Source: Bradyrhizobium sp.
GTDB taxonomy: Bacteria; Pseudomonadota; Alphaproteobacteria; Rhizobiales; Xanthobacteraceae
NCBI RefSeq assembly: GCF_022844465.1
Contig: NZ_JALHLP010000001.1
Coordinates: 124,001-188,000, forward strand
Reading direction: 5' to 3'
Length of the DNA stretch: 64,000 nt
Shown here: positions 30,242-41,683 of the stretch, one piece after another
Numbering within the stretch: position 1 is the first letter of the stretch
How the letters are laid out: the number at the start of each line of letters is the position of its first letter
Notes under the pieces: generated by a model
Seen by the model: only the letters and a program-made list of their open reading frames with translations
The model's database searches: none
Told to the model about the DNA's origin: nothing
Translations under genes and position numbers: made by a program

Positions 30242-30309
30242 GCCGAACGCAGAATTAGGTTGTTAACGGCGGCGTCTTGCGGCGTTACCCAATGCGGTGC
30301 GACCGGCGC

Positions 30310-32601
30310 TTACTCGTCCGCCTGAAGGTCCGCCTCCGATGGCGTGGCGTCGATGGCCGCAGGGGTTGCTGCACGCGGCGACGGGATCAAGGTCGTGGCC
30401 TCGCCGTCGCCGGCTGTCGACGGCGACCAGGGGCGGTTGATGCCGGCGGGCCTCACGGCCTCGACGACAAAGCCGTCCTTGCTTCGTCGCAGCGCCAGCG
30501 CGCCCTGGCGACGTAACCGCTCGGCGTCGAGGACGGAGGCCGCACAGGAAGCCGGCGCCGGCCTTAGGGTCACGATCAGCGCCGCGCGCTCGCAATCATC
30601 CGCGAGCGCCTCGGGCTTCAGCGCCTGGGCGATCAAGGCGCCGTCGGCCGCTCGCGTCACGCAGCCGTCGTCGTCACACGAGACGCCGGCGGTGAGCGAG
30701 GCGTCGGTGGCCGTTCGCACATCCGCATCCGCCGCCAGCCATTCCCTGAGCAGGAAGGCATTCCTTGTCCCCCTGGCCGCGTGCATGAGATGCAGCCGCC
30801 CATCCCCGCCGCGCACGGCGACATGGCGGCCGTCCGCGGAAACTAGAATATCCGGCTGCGGCGCCCGCGCCGCCCACACCGCCGCCAGCAGCACCAGCAC
30901 GGCGCCCGACCAGCGCAGCGGCGTGCGCAACAGCCCGAGCAGGATGATGCCGAGGCTCGCCGCAACCAGCGGGCCGATCCCGAACGCCGGAATCCGGCCG
31001 ACCGCGCCGGGCAAGGCCGCGACCCATTGCGTGACCGCGATCATCCAGTCGATGCCGACGCCCATCATCGCCCAGAATACGCCATCAAACCCGAACGGCA
31101 TCGCGACCAGCCCGAGCAGGCCGGCCGGCATCACCAGCACCGAGACGACCGGCATCGCCGCGAGGTTGGCGAGCACGCCATAGGGCGTGACCCGATGAAA
31201 GTGGAAGGCGGCATACGGCGTGGTCGCCAGCCCCGCCACCAGCGAGGCCAGCAGCAGCATCGTGATCTCGCGCCCGCCCCACAGCGCCACGCGGGCGGCG
31301 GCGGCGTGGTCCGGCGTCGCAAACAGGCGCGGCATGCCGATCTGCACCAGCGCCACCAGGCCCAGCGTCGCCGCAAAAGACATCTGGAAGCTCGGGTGAA
31401 CCAGCGCTTCCGGGGCGAGCGTCAGCACGATCAGGGCGGCGACCGCCAGCGTGCGAAACGTGATGGCGCGGCGGTCGACCATCACCGCGATCAGCACCAC
31501 GGCGGTCATGAAGAAGGAGCGCTGGGTCGCTACTTCAGCCCCCGACAGCAAGAGATAGAACGCCGCCGCCGCTAGAGCCGCGGCCGCCGACCATTTCTTG
31601 ATGGCGTAGCCGACCGTGAGCGTCGGAAACAGCGCCAGCAGCGCCCGCACGGCGAAGAACACCACGCCCGCCACAACCGCCATGTGATAGCCCGAGATCG
31701 AAAGCACGTGGCCGAGGCCGGAGACGAACATGGCATCGTTGACCGGCGGCGAGATCGCGTCGCGCCGCCCGGTCAGAAGCGCGGTGGCGATGGCGCGCTT
31801 GTCGCCTTCGAGCGTGGTCCTGATCCGCCCGTCGATCGTATCGCGCAGGCCCTGCATCAGCGCCGCGTAGCGCAGACGAAGCCCGCCGCCGTCGGGCGCC
31901 TGCGCCGTCCGGATCGAACCCATCACAAAGCCCGACGCGCCAATGCCGGCGAAAAACATGTCGCGGCCGAAATCGTAGCTGCCGGGCCGCAACGGCGCCA
32001 GCGGCGGCAGCAGCCGCGCCTTCAACTCGACGAAGCTGCCGACCGCGGGCGCGGTGCCCTTCCTCACCGACAGCCGCACCCGTTCCAGCCTGGTCGCGCC
32101 GCGCGCGCTTTCCATGGTGACGACGCGCAGCACGAAGCGATCGGTGCGCTCTCTGATGTCGCGGGTCTCGACAAAGCCGGTCAGCGACACCGAAAACATC
32201 GGCCGCGCCAGGACGCCATGCGCGACCCGCGCGGTCTTCCAGGTCGCCGCTGCAAAACCCGCCGCAACCGCCGCGATCATCACCGCAACGGGAAACAACT
32301 TCCGCCGCCGCAGCAGCACCGCGATGACACCGAGCCCGATGGCGACAACCGCGGCCACCGCCAGCACCGGCTCATGATCGGCGGCGAAGTAAACGGCGAT
32401 GCCGGTCCCGAACGCGACCGGCACCCAGGGCAGCAAGCGTCCGGCCCCGGCCTCTGCGCGCGCCCACCGGCGCAGGGTTTCGACCAGCTGCGGCCACAGC
32501 GTGGGGCGCAACGGCATGTAGCCACTGCGCGCGGTCGTTCGTGGCGGCCAGGTTCCGGCATACCCCCGCTTCTGGCCCGACGTGCCGCCCTGCTCCGCCA
32601 C
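30310..32601 (-). CDS. comEC: ComEC/Rec2-family DNA uptake channel protein
   Basis: Inner-membrane protein of 763 residues with many hydrophobic helices. An OB-like domain (DUF4131; about 75-215) precedes the competence domain, whose hallmark SGLGHVLSISGYHMAVVAGV lies near residue 300. The C-terminal ~130 residues are a soluble tail (ILVSADGRHVAVRGGDGRL) that lacks metallo-beta-lactamase metal motifs, common in alphaproteobacteria. The start is GTG at 32601 with AAGG 7 bases upstream; an internal ATG at 32517 is the alternative. In natural transformers ComEC passes single-stranded DNA inward. Confidence 0.93.
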   Translation of the reverse strand: MAEQGGTSGQKRGYAGTWPPRTTARSGYMPLRPTLWPQLVETLRRWARAEAGAGRLLPWVPVAFGTGIAVYFAADHEPVLAVAAVVAIGLGVIAVLLRRRKLFPVAVMIAAVAAGFAAATWKTARVAHGVLARPMFSVSLTGFVETRDIRERTDRFVLRVVTMESARGATRLERVRLSVRKGTAPAVGSFVELKARLLPPLAPLRPGSYDFGRDMFFAGIGASGFVMGSIRTAQAPDGGGLRLRYAALMQGLRDTIDGRIRTTLEGDKRAIATALLTGRRDAISPPVNDAMFVSGLGHVLSISGYHMAVVAGVVFFAVRALLALFPTLTVGYAIKKWSAAAALAAAAFYLLLSGAEVATQRSFFMTAVVLIAVMVDRRAITFRTLAVAALIVLTLAPEALVHPSFQMSFAATLGLVALVQIGMPRLFATPDHAAAARVALWGGREITMLLLASLVAGLATTPYAAFHFHRVTPYGVLANLAAMPVVSVLVMPAGLLGLVAMPFGFDGVFWAMMGVGIDWMIAVTQWVAALPGAVGRIPAFGIGPLVAASLGIILLGLLRTPLRWSGAVLVLLAAVWAARAPQPDILVSADGRHVAVRGGDGRLHLMHAARGTRNAFLLREWLAADADVRTATDASLTAGVSCDDDGCVTRAADGALIAQALKPEALADDCERAALIVTLRPAPASCAASVLDAERLRRQGALALRRSKDGFVVEAVRPAGINRPWSPSTAGDGEATTLIPSPRAATPAAIDATPSEADLQADE

Positions 32602-32752
32602 GCAACACCTTACGATCCCGTGGGAACCGCAAGACTACCGGACGCTGCATTCCGGGCGCCAGCCGGAACGGATGCAGAAACCTGAGGTAACCCGCCCCGG
32701 TTAGCGCTACAGTCCCGAGCAGAGTCGGATCGGACCAGGGGTAAGAGACAAC

Positions 32753-33013
32753 ATGAAATTTGCGGCATGCCTGACTTTCGCAGCGGTGATGACCGCCCTG
32801 GCCTCCATCGCCCACGCTGCCCCCGAACAATGCCGGTTCATTGAAGCGAGACTGGAGCGCGAGGCGTGCTACCAGCGTCAGGAAACCGCCCGCGCCGCGC
32901 GACAAAAGGCCCGCGACACCCAACAGGCCGCGCAGCAAAAGCCCTATGAGCCGACGGCGTCGGACGACGCCCAGCTGGTGAAATCCCTGCGAGGCATCTG
33001 CCGGGGCTGCTAG
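32753..33013 (+). CDS. Small periplasmic protein, Gln/Ala-rich
   Basis: Hypothetical protein of 86 residues. A signal peptide (1-22, ending ASIAHA) precedes a mature part with Cys-bearing N-terminal and C-terminal segments (PEQCRFIEARLEREACYQRQ, then LRGICRGC) and a charged helical centre. Four cysteines in the mature part suggest disulfides. It is divergent from comEC, and 15 bases separate its stop from that of the convergent SnoaL-like gene. Function unknown. Confidence 0.7.
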   Translation: MKFAACLTFAAVMTALASIAHAAPEQCRFIEARLEREACYQRQETARAARQKARDTQQAAQQKPYEPTASDDAQLVKSLRGICRGC

Positions 33014-33028
33014 GCAGTGCGGCCCGAC

Positions 33029-33433
33029 CTATGGCTCGATCAGCGGCGTCTTCGATGACACATGATGGCTCGCGATCTTCCAGTCGCCGTCCTCGCGGAC
33101 GATGACCCAGGTGATCTTCACCTGCAGCGGCTCGGGTCTCTCGTCCACCTCAAAGGTCGCCGTACCCGCGACGTTGATGACCTCGTCGGCCGCCGGCGCG
33201 GTCCTGACATCGGTGAATTGCACTGATGGCGAGGACCATCGCGGCAGGCCAGCGAAGTATGCGCTCACGCCGTCATGGCCGCGATACAGGTTTGGATTCG
33301 AGCCGAAGAAGAATGCGTTCCTCGAATAGAGCGACGCAAGCGCCGCGGCGTCCAGTTTTCGAAACGCGGTCGCCCATTTCTCCATGATGCCGGAGACGAC
33401 GTCGTCGGTCGCGCTATGCCCGATTGATGACAT
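33029..33433 (-). CDS. SnoaL/NTF2-like domain protein (DUF4440 type)
   Basis: Cystatin-like NTF2 fold of 134 residues: an N-terminal helical pair (VVSGIMEKWATAFRKLDAAALASLYS), the NAFFFGSNP turn, and a C-terminal sheet ending in IVREDGDWKIASHHVS. Such proteins are small dimeric enzymes or ligand binders; role unknown. The ATG at 33433 is chosen over a TTG at 33445. It starts 8 bases after the glnS stop on the same strand, so it is probably cotranscribed with glnS. Confidence 0.82.
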   Translation of the reverse strand: MSSIGHSATDDVVSGIMEKWATAFRKLDAAALASLYSRNAFFFGSNPNLYRGHDGVSAYFAGLPRWSSPSVQFTDVRTAPAADEVINVAGTATFEVDERPEPLQVKITWVIVREDGDWKIASHHVSSKTPLIEP

Positions 33434-33441
33434 TGCACAGC

Positions 33442-35124
<1,683 letters not shown>

Positions 35125-35258
35125 TCCGCATTCCTGTCAGGGATTGGCGAACCTTCTGCCAAATTCGCCCCCCCGCGCCAAGCCTGCTTTGCCCTTGGGC
35201 GAGGCTTTAGTTATGTACCGTTCCTGCTATACCCCACCGTCCAAGCATAGGCCCGCCC

Positions 35259-36683
35259 TTGACCGATCCCGTCGTCACACGCTTCGCCCCGTCGCCCACC
35301 GGCTTCCTCCACATCGGGGGCGCCCGCACCGCGCTGTTCAACTGGCTATACGCCAGAAAGCTCGGCGGCAAAATGCTGCTGCGGATCGAGGACACCGACC
35401 GCGAGCGCTCGACTGAGGCCGCCATGGCAGCCATCCTCGACGGATTGAAGTGGCTGGAGCTCGATTGGGACGGCGACGTCGTCTACCAGTTCAGCCGCGC
35501 CGCCCGCCACCGCGAGGTGGCCGAGCAACTGCTGGCGAGCGGCAAGGCCTACCGCTGCTACGCGACGTCGGAGGAACTGGCCGCAATGCGCGAGAGCGCG
35601 CGCGCCGAGGGCCGCACCCGCCTCTATGACGGGCTGTGGCGCGACCGCGATCCCGCACAGGCGCCTGCCGGCATGAAGCCGACCATTCGGCTCAAGGCGG
35701 CCCAGACTGGAGAAACCGTGATCGAGGACCAGGTTCAGGGCCGCGTGGTCTGGCAGAACGAGAACCTCGACGATCTCGTGCTGCTGCGCGGCGACGGCAA
35801 CCCGACCTACATGCTGGCGGTGGTGGTCGACGACCACGACATGGGCATCAGCCACGTAATCCGCGGCGACGACCATCTGATCAACGCCGCGCGCCAGAAG
35901 CAGATCTACGAGGCTCTGGGATGGGACATTCCGAGCATGTCGCACATCCCGCTGATCCATGGGCCCGACGGCTCCAAGCTCTCCAAGCGCCACGGTGCGC
36001 TCGGCGTCGACGCCTACCGGGCCATGGGATACTTGCCGGCGGCGATGCGCAACTACCTGGTGCGGCTGGGCTGGAGCCATGGCGACCAGGAAATTTTCTC
36101 AACGCAGGAGATGATCGAAGCGTTCGACCTGGCAGCAATCGGGCGCTCCGCGGCGCGGTTCGATTTCGCCAAGCTTGAGAACCTCAACGGCCACTATATC
36201 CGCCACGCCGACGACCGCGCGCTGGTCAGGATGTTCGAGGATGTGCTGGACTATGTCCCGGACGGCGCCAACCTCAAGGCGAAGCTCAACGACAGCACAC
36301 GCTCCCAGTTGCTGCAGGCGATGCCGAGCCTGAAAGAGCGCGCCAAGACGTTGATTGAGCTGATCGCGAGTTCCTACTTCATTTTTGCCGACCGCCCGCT
36401 CGACATCGAACCGAAGGCGGCCGCGCTCTTGACGCCGGAAACCCGCGCGCTGATCGGCAAGCTGCGGACCGCGCTGGAGGCCGTCACGGACTGGGACGCC
36501 GACTCCACCGAGGCCGCGATGCGAAGCTTTGCCGAGCAAGGCAACCTCAAGCTCGGCGCGGTGGCGCAGCCGCTCCGCGTGGCGCTGACGGGGCGCACGA
36601 CCTCGCCCGGAATCTTCGACGTTCTGGCGGTGCTGGGGCGGCAGGAATGCCTGGCCCGGCTAGGCGACCAGGCCGCAGCGTGA
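35259..36683 (+). CDS. gltX: Glutamyl-tRNA synthetase
   Basis: Class I synthetase charging tRNA-Glu, 474 residues, usual bacterial length. The HIGH-like motif is HIGG at 18-21 and the KLSKR motif is at 240-244. A helical anticodon-binding domain fills the C-terminal third. The start codon is TTG at 35259, which gives the conserved N-terminus [17 protein letters not shown]; no ATG is available upstream in frame and the ribosome binding site is weak. It precedes gltA by 158 bases and is divergent from glnS across 134 bases. Confidence 0.97.
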   Translation: MTDPVVTRFAPSPTGFLHIGGARTALFNWLYARKLGGKMLLRIEDTDRERSTEAAMAAILDGLKWLELDWDGDVVYQFSRAARHREVAEQLLASGKAYRCYATSEELAAMRESARAEGRTRLYDGLWRDRDPAQAPAGMKPTIRLKAAQTGETVIEDQVQGRVVWQNENLDDLVLLRGDGNPTYMLAVVVDDHDMGISHVIRGDDHLINAARQKQIYEALGWDIPSMSHIPLIHGPDGSKLSKRHGALGVDAYRAMGYLPAAMRNYLVRLGWSHGDQEIFSTQEMIEAFDLAAIGRSAARFDFAKLENLNGHYIRHADDRALVRMFEDVLDYVPDGANLKAKLNDSTRSQLLQAMPSLKERAKTLIELIASSYFIFADRPLDIEPKAAALLTPETRALIGKLRTALEAVTDWDADSTEAAMRSFAEQGNLKLGAVAQPLRVALTGRTTSPGIFDVLAVLGRQECLARLGDQAAA

Positions 36684-36841
36684 GCGCTTGCCCCGACGCT
36701 TGCGGCCATCTTGCAGCGCATAGGGCAATAAGCTACCCATTTGGCGCCGCCTTCTAGACAACCCGGCCTCCTTGATTCCGCCTTGAGAATGGCACCAGGG
36801 TGAGGCGCGGTTTTCGCAACGATTTCATCGGGGACTACACG

Positions 36842-38146
36842 ATGGACGCAAAATCCAGCAACAAGACTGCAACGCTCACCGTAGGCAACAAGTCCTACGA
36901 TTTCCCGATCCTCAGCGGCACGGTGGGGCCCGATGTCATCGACATCGCCAAGCTCTATGCCCAGGCCGGCATGTTCACCTACGACCCCGGCTTCACCTCG
37001 ACCGGCAGCTGCCAGTCGAAGATCACCTATATCGACGGCGACGCCGGCGTGCTGGAATATCGCGGCTACCCGATCGAGCAGCTCGCCGAAAAGGGCGACT
37101 TCCTCGAGACCTGCTACCTCCTGCTCTACGGGAACCTTCCGACTGCGGCCCAGAAGCAGGATTTCGACAGCCGCGTGATCCATCACACCATGGTTCACGA
37201 GCAGATGGCCCGGTTCTTCCAGGGCTTCCGGCGCGACGCCCATCCGATGGCCATCATGGTTGCCGCCGTCGGCGCGCTGGCCGCGTTCTATCACGACAGC
37301 ACCGACATCAACGACACCCGGCAGCGCATGATCGCCTCGATGCGCATGATCGCGAAGGTGCCGACGCTGGCCGCGATGGCCTACAAATATACCGTCGGCC
37401 AGCCCTTCATGTATCCGAAGAACTCGCTCACCTTTGCCGAGAACTTCCTGCACATGTGCTTTGCGGTTCCCTGCGAGGACTACAAGCTCAACCCGGTGCT
37501 GGCCGACGCGCTCGACAAGATCTTCATCCTGCACGCCGACCATGAGCAGAACGCCTCGACCTCGACCGTGCGTATCGCCGGCTCTTCCGGCGCCAACCCG
37601 TTCGCCTGCATCGCCGCCGGCATCGCCTGCCTGTGGGGCCCGGCGCATGGCGGCGCCAACGAGGCGGCACTGTCCATGCTCGCCGACATCGGCACCGTCG
37701 ACAAGATTCCTGAATTCATCAAGAAAGTGAAGGACAAGAACAGCGAAGTCCGCCTGATGGGCTTCGGCCACCGCGTCTACAAGAACTACGATCCACGCGC
37801 CAAGATCATGCAGAAGATGTGTCACGCCGTGCTGGCCGAAACCGGCCATGGCGACGATCCGATGCTGAAAGTGGCGCTCGAGCTGGAAAAGATCGCGTTG
37901 AGCGATCAGTATTTCATCGACCGCAAGCTTTATCCGAACGTCGATTTCTATTCGGGCATCACGCTGAAGGCGATGGGCTTCCCGACCTCGATGTTTACCG
38001 TATTGTTCGCGGTCGCCCGCACCGTCGGCTGGATCAGCCAGTGGAGCGAGATGATCGAGGATCCGCAGCAGAAGATCGGCCGCCCGCGCCAGCTCTACAC
38101 CGGCGTCACCCGGCGTGACTACGTTCCGATCGACAAGCGGAAGTAA
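36842..38146 (+). CDS. gltA: Citrate synthase (type II)
   Basis: Condenses acetyl-CoA and oxaloacetate at the entry of the TCA cycle. The protein is 434 residues, the length of hexameric, NADH-sensitive Gram-negative enzymes. The first active-site His lies in [13 protein letters not shown], the second in [15 protein letters not shown], and the catalytic Asp in NVDFYSG. The ATG at 36842 is preferred to a longer frame from 36800. An intrinsic terminator follows at 38168-38205. Confidence 0.98.
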   Translation: MDAKSSNKTATLTVGNKSYDFPILSGTVGPDVIDIAKLYAQAGMFTYDPGFTSTGSCQSKITYIDGDAGVLEYRGYPIEQLAEKGDFLETCYLLLYGNLPTAAQKQDFDSRVIHHTMVHEQMARFFQGFRRDAHPMAIMVAAVGALAAFYHDSTDINDTRQRMIASMRMIAKVPTLAAMAYKYTVGQPFMYPKNSLTFAENFLHMCFAVPCEDYKLNPVLADALDKIFILHADHEQNASTSTVRIAGSSGANPFACIAAGIACLWGPAHGGANEAALSMLADIGTVDKIPEFIKKVKDKNSEVRLMGFGHRVYKNYDPRAKIMQKMCHAVLAETGHGDDPMLKVALELEKIALSDQYFIDRKLYPNVDFYSGITLKAMGFPTSMFTVLFAVARTVGWISQWSEMIEDPQQKIGRPRQLYTGVTRRDYVPIDKRK

Positions 38147-38167
38147 GCGCCGGTCGCACGACAACTC

Positions 38168-38205
38168 AAAAGCCGGATGCGATCACAGCCTCCGGCTTTT
38201 CTCGT
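38168..38205 (+). terminator. Intrinsic terminator of gltA
   Basis: A 10-bp stem (38168-38177 with 38191-38200) whose right arm ends in TTTT, with further T residues after it, lies 22 bases past the gltA stop. The A-rich left arm may let it work in both directions. Confidence 0.85.
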
Positions 38206-38212
38206 TTTATGC

Positions 38213-38298
38213 GTAGGATGGGTAGAGCGCAGCGAAACCCATCGCGGTTGCGGACAGGCAGTGATGGGCATCGCTTCGCTCCACCCATCCGAAATCTA
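38213..38298. repeat. Dispersed palindromic repeat between gltA and lpxB
   Basis: Inverted repeat with arms near 38213-38243 (gtaggatgggtagagcgcag...) and 38263-38298 (...cgcttcgctccacccatcc). This ggatgggt/acccatcc type with a GCGAAGC core recurs in Bradyrhizobium intergenic regions (recognised from memory). It ends at the stop codon of lpxB on the minus strand and overlaps it by about 3 bases. Confidence 0.75.
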
Positions 38299-39483
38299 CC
38301 CCCGCCGCGCTTTTCGCATTGTCGCCAGCACGATATCGGCGGCGCGGACGCTGGGCGGTTGGCTGCCGGTCGACAGAATTCGCTCGATCCCGGCGAACGC
38401 TTCGAGCTGCTTTTGCCGCAGCTGGGTATCGCCGAGCACCTCGCGTAGCGCCTGCGAAAGCTTTTCCGGCGCGCAGTCCTGCTGCAGGAATTCCGGCACG
38501 ACGTTCTCGCCGAGCACGAGGTTGGCCAATATCACCGAGTTCACCTTGATCGCCCGCCGCAATATCCAGGCCTCCGCCGCGCCGGTCCGGTAGGCCGCCA
38601 CCATCGGCACCCCCGATAGCGCCAGTTCAAGCGTGACCGTGCCGGATTTCGCGAGCGCCGCGTGCGCAATCCGGAACGCCGCGCGTTTTTCCTGCTCGCC
38701 GATCACGACCTGGGGCTGCACCGGCCAGCCCTTCAGCGCCTCCACGATCGCCTCCTGCAGATGCGGCATGGTCGGCAGCACCAGTTCGAAGGCAACGCCC
38801 TGCTCCTGCAGCCGTCCCAAGGCCTGGCCAAACACAGCCATGTGATGGCGGATCTCGCTGCGGCGGCTTCCCGGCAACACCAGCAGCACCGGCGGCGCAT
38901 CCGCGCGCCGCTTCGCCTCTTCCGCATTCGGCCGCAGTGAGGCGAGTTGCTCGGTAAGGGGGTGACCGACATAGCTGCAGGGCGGACCGTTCAGCCTGCG
39001 ATACGCCTCGGGCTCGAACGGCAGCAGCGCCAGCACGTGATCGACATACTTCAGCATCGCGCGCGCCCGCCCCGGCCGCCATGCCCAGACCGAGGGCGAG
39101 ACATAGTCGACGATCGGGATCCCGGGGTCGCTGGCCCGGACCCGTTTGGCGACGCGATGGGTAAAGTCGGGGCTGTCGATGATGACCAGAACGTCGGGCG
39201 AGGCGTCGGCCACCACCGCGGCCGTCTCCTTGATCAGCCCGAGAATCTTCGGCAGTTGCGCGACGACCGCAGCGAGCCCGATGATCGAGAGCTCTTCGAT
39301 CGGAAACAGCGACGCCAGGCCTTCACGCGCCATCGCCCGTCCGCCCACGCCTTCGAACCGCACCGCGTCGCCGAGGCGCTGGCGCAGCACCTTCATCAGG
39401 TTGGCGCCCAGGCGATCGCCGGATTCCTCCGTCGCAATCAGAAAGACCAACCTCTCCTCGGCAGGCCTGCGCGCCGGCGTCAC
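38296..39483 (-). CDS. lpxB: Lipid-A-disaccharide synthase
   Basis: Glycosyltransferase (GT19) joining UDP-2,3-diacylglucosamine and lipid X to form the lipid A disaccharide. The protein is 395 residues. The N-terminal ATEESGDRLGANLM, the VDYVSPSVWAWRPGRA segment, and LLVLPGSRRSEI with the later AHAALAKSGTVTLELAL are family hallmarks. The start is GTG at 39483, which overlaps the lpxI stop as GTGA and indicates translational coupling. Confidence 0.97.
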   Translation of the reverse strand: MTPARRPAEERLVFLIATEESGDRLGANLMKVLRQRLGDAVRFEGVGGRAMAREGLASLFPIEELSIIGLAAVVAQLPKILGLIKETAAVVADASPDVLVIIDSPDFTHRVAKRVRASDPGIPIVDYVSPSVWAWRPGRARAMLKYVDHVLALLPFEPEAYRRLNGPPCSYVGHPLTEQLASLRPNAEEAKRRADAPPVLLVLPGSRRSEIRHHMAVFGQALGRLQEQGVAFELVLPTMPHLQEAIVEALKGWPVQPQVVIGEQEKRAAFRIAHAALAKSGTVTLELALSGVPMVAAYRTGAAEAWILRRAIKVNSVILANLVLGENVVPEFLQQDCAPEKLSQALREVLGDTQLRQKQLEAFAGIERILSTGSQPPSVRAADIVLATMRKARRG

Positions 39484-40325
39484 GCGGGCAAACCCTGGAT
39501 GAACAAGCCGGCCTTGTCGGCAGCCGCGACCATGCCTTGCGCATCCGCAGCGATGGTGCTGCCGGCGATGACGGCGATGCCGGCAAGCCCTGCGCTGGCG
39601 ACGCCTTCGATGGTTTTCGGGCCTACCGTGGGTAGATCGAAGCGCAAGTCCTGGCCGCTCTTCGGCGCCTTCACCAGCACGCCGCGGCCCGGTTTGGCGC
39701 GAATGCGCCCCGTTTCGCGCAGCCGCGCCACGCGCGCCAGCAAGCCATCCGTGCCCTCGATGTCCTCGACTGCAACCACGTGCCCGTCGATCACGACAAC
39801 GGCCTGACCGATGTCGAAGGGCCCCAGCGCGCCGAGCACTTCCCGCCCCCGCCCGATATCGGCCGTGGCGGCTGCATCAGGCGTTGCCCGCGCAATGGCT
39901 CCCTGCGGCATCAGAATGTCCGGCGCGACGTCCCGGATGCCGACCATCCTGAAACCGTCGCGTTCGAGGATTCGGCCAATTCCCGAAAGCAGATGATCGT
40001 CGCCGCCGCGAAACGCCGACATCAACTCGCCGATGACGCGGATCGTCCCCCAATCCAGCCTGATCTCCGACAGCGCCGGCCGCATCAAGGAGCCGATAAA
40101 GACAAGATCGCGGCAGCCCTCGCTGCGAAACAGTCTTGTCGCACGGCCGAGTTGCCCGACCGAGATCCAGTGATGGCGGAAGCGCTCGACTCGCGCCGGA
40201 TCGCAGGCGCCACGCAACGCGAACACCACTGGCGCAATGCCGCGTGCGACAAGCGAGTCCGCCACCGCGAACGGCATAACGCCACCGCCGGCGATGATGC
40301 CGACCGCTAAAGCCGCTGAACTCAT
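39480..40325 (-). CDS. lpxI: UDP-2,3-diacylglucosamine pyrophosphatase LpxI
   Basis: Hydrolyses UDP-2,3-diacylglucosamine to lipid X and UMP, replacing LpxH in alphaproteobacteria. The protein is 281 residues. It begins AVGIIAGGGVMPFAVADSL and has the C-terminal domain with LVKAPKSGQDLRFDLPTVGPKTIEGV, the LpxI signature. The ATG at 40325 is preferred to a longer frame from 40475 that overlaps lpxA. It follows lpxA by 19 bases and overlaps lpxB by 4. Confidence 0.96.
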   Translation of the reverse strand: MSSAALAVGIIAGGGVMPFAVADSLVARGIAPVVFALRGACDPARVERFRHHWISVGQLGRATRLFRSEGCRDLVFIGSLMRPALSEIRLDWGTIRVIGELMSAFRGGDDHLLSGIGRILERDGFRMVGIRDVAPDILMPQGAIARATPDAAATADIGRGREVLGALGPFDIGQAVVVIDGHVVAVEDIEGTDGLLARVARLRETGRIRAKPGRGVLVKAPKSGQDLRFDLPTVGPKTIEGVASAGLAGIAVIAGSTIAADAQGMVAAADKAGLFIQGLPA

Positions 40326-40344
40326 GGCTGCGGCGACCCCGTCA

Positions 40345-41148
40345 TCAATGTCTGCCGCCGTTGTCGGCCGGCAGGCACAGCGCGCGATGCTTGCCGTCGC
40401 CGATGAAGTCGAGGATTTCGGCAATCGCCGGGTCCTCGTTGCGGAGCTGTTGCACCGCCTCAAGCCGTTCGGCAAAGATACCCGGTCCGTGGAACAGCTG
40501 CTGGTAGAACGCGCGCACCGTAGCGAGCCGGGCCTTGGTGAAGTTGCGACGCTTCATGCCGATAATGTTGAGGCCCTCGAGCGCGGCATACTGGCCGTTG
40601 ACCAGGCCGAACGGAATGACGTCGCCGCGCACGCCGCAGACGCCACCCACCATCACCTGCGGCCCGACCCGCGTGAACTGGTGCACCGCCGACAACCCGC
40701 CGATAAAGACGAAGTCACCGATCTGGCAATGCCCGCCGAGCGTCGCCGATGTCGCAAAGATCACGTCATCGCCGACCTGGCAATCATGCCCAACATGGCT
40801 GCAATTCATGAAGTAGCCGCGCGCGCCAACCCGCGTCACGCCGCCGCCGGCAACGGTCCCAGCGTTCATGGTGACGGACTCCCGGATGGTGCAGCCGGCG
40901 CCGATCTCGAGCCGGGTCAGTTCGCCGCGGTAGCCCAGCGATTGCGGTGGCGTACCGAGCGAGACAAACGGATAGATGACGCAGCCGTCGCCGATCGTGG
41001 TCTGCGCCGTGACGTAAACATGCGCGATCAGCCGGCAATTGGCGCCGACGACCACGTTGGGACCGACGATGCAGTAAGGGCCGATCGAGGTTCCCTCACC
41101 GATCACGGCGCCCTCTTCAATCCGCGCGGTGGGGTCGATCGTCTTCAT
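40345..41148 (-). CDS. lpxA: UDP-N-acetylglucosamine O-acyltransferase
   Basis: First enzyme of lipid A synthesis; transfers a 3-hydroxyacyl chain from ACP to UDP-GlcNAc. The protein is 267 residues. Left-handed parallel beta-helix hexapeptide repeats run from about residue 5 to 185, containing the catalytic His region (MNCSHVGHDCQVGD), and a helical C-terminal domain follows. ATG at 41148. Unlike the usual arrangement it does not directly follow fabZ: 535 bases with an opposite-strand gene lie between. Confidence 0.97.
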   Translation of the reverse strand: MKTIDPTARIEEGAVIGEGTSIGPYCIVGPNVVVGANCRLIAHVYVTAQTTIGDGCVIYPFVSLGTPPQSLGYRGELTRLEIGAGCTIRESVTMNAGTVAGGGVTRVGARGYFMNCSHVGHDCQVGDDVIFATSATLGGHCQIGDFVFIGGLSAVHQFTRVGPQVMVGGVCGVRGDVIPFGLVNGQYAALEGLNIIGMKRRNFTKARLATVRAFYQQLFHGPGIFAERLEAVQQLRNEDPAIAEILDFIGDGKHRALCLPADNGGRH

Positions 41149-41336
41149 CGAACAAGTCCAGTGCCGGCTGTATGCATGGCGGATATTGGGATTTTCCGGT
41201 GGTTACCGCGGCATGCCAGCGCTGTCCAGTGACGTATGGTTACGCCGTGTTTCGGTTCTCCCCAAGACTTGCCGCATCGGTTAAAAGGTAAACGCGCCGC
41301 ATATCACGCCGGCTGGATCGGTAGCGTCGAGCATTC

Positions 41337-41678
41337 ATGGTCAGAGCAGCAACCAGTCTTGTCCTTGTGCTGCTGTCGGCTTCGATCGGCGTGGAAACGG
41401 TCAATGTCGGCGACGGCGGCCTGCACGACGTCGGAAGCCATGAATGCCGCGACATCAATCGCAGCACGATCGTCCAGCGCGTCTGTTATGACCGCGCGCG
41501 ACTCCACCTGATCGTCGGCATCCAGGGCAGCTACAGCCAATATTGCGAGCTTTCGGTCGAGACCTTCGACGCCTTCATGGCCGCGCCCTCGATGGGTCAG
41601 TTCTTTCGCCGCAATATCGGGGAGCAGGGCACGAGCGGCCGCTATAATTGCCAAAGCGATCGGCGGCCGGGACCTTGA
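41337..41678 (+). CDS. Exported KTSC-domain protein, antisense within the lpx cluster
   Basis: Protein of 113 residues. A hydrophobic signal-like N-terminus (about 1-18) precedes a KTSC domain (about 44-95): INRSTIVQRVCYD, then the central aromatic motif YSQY, then ETFDAFMAAPSMGQFFRRNI. KTSC domains occur at the end of some lysyl-tRNA synthetases and alone in bacterial proteins; the role is unknown. Four cysteines (in HECRD, RVCYD, QYCEL and YNCQS) may form disulfides. It is the only plus-strand gene between 38.3 and 58.9 kb, converging on fabZ with 5 bases between the stops. Confidence 0.8.
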   Translation: MVRAATSLVLVLLSASIGVETVNVGDGGLHDVGSHECRDINRSTIVQRVCYDRARLHLIVGIQGSYSQYCELSVETFDAFMAAPSMGQFFRRNIGEQGTSGRYNCQSDRRPGP

Positions 41679-41683
41679 GCCGT

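Noticed and set aside
36374-38164. 596-codon minus-strand frame antisense to gltX and gltA
   Set aside because: Both opposite-strand genes have complete catalytic motifs; the antisense frame shows no fold and crosses the gene boundary and intergenic region.
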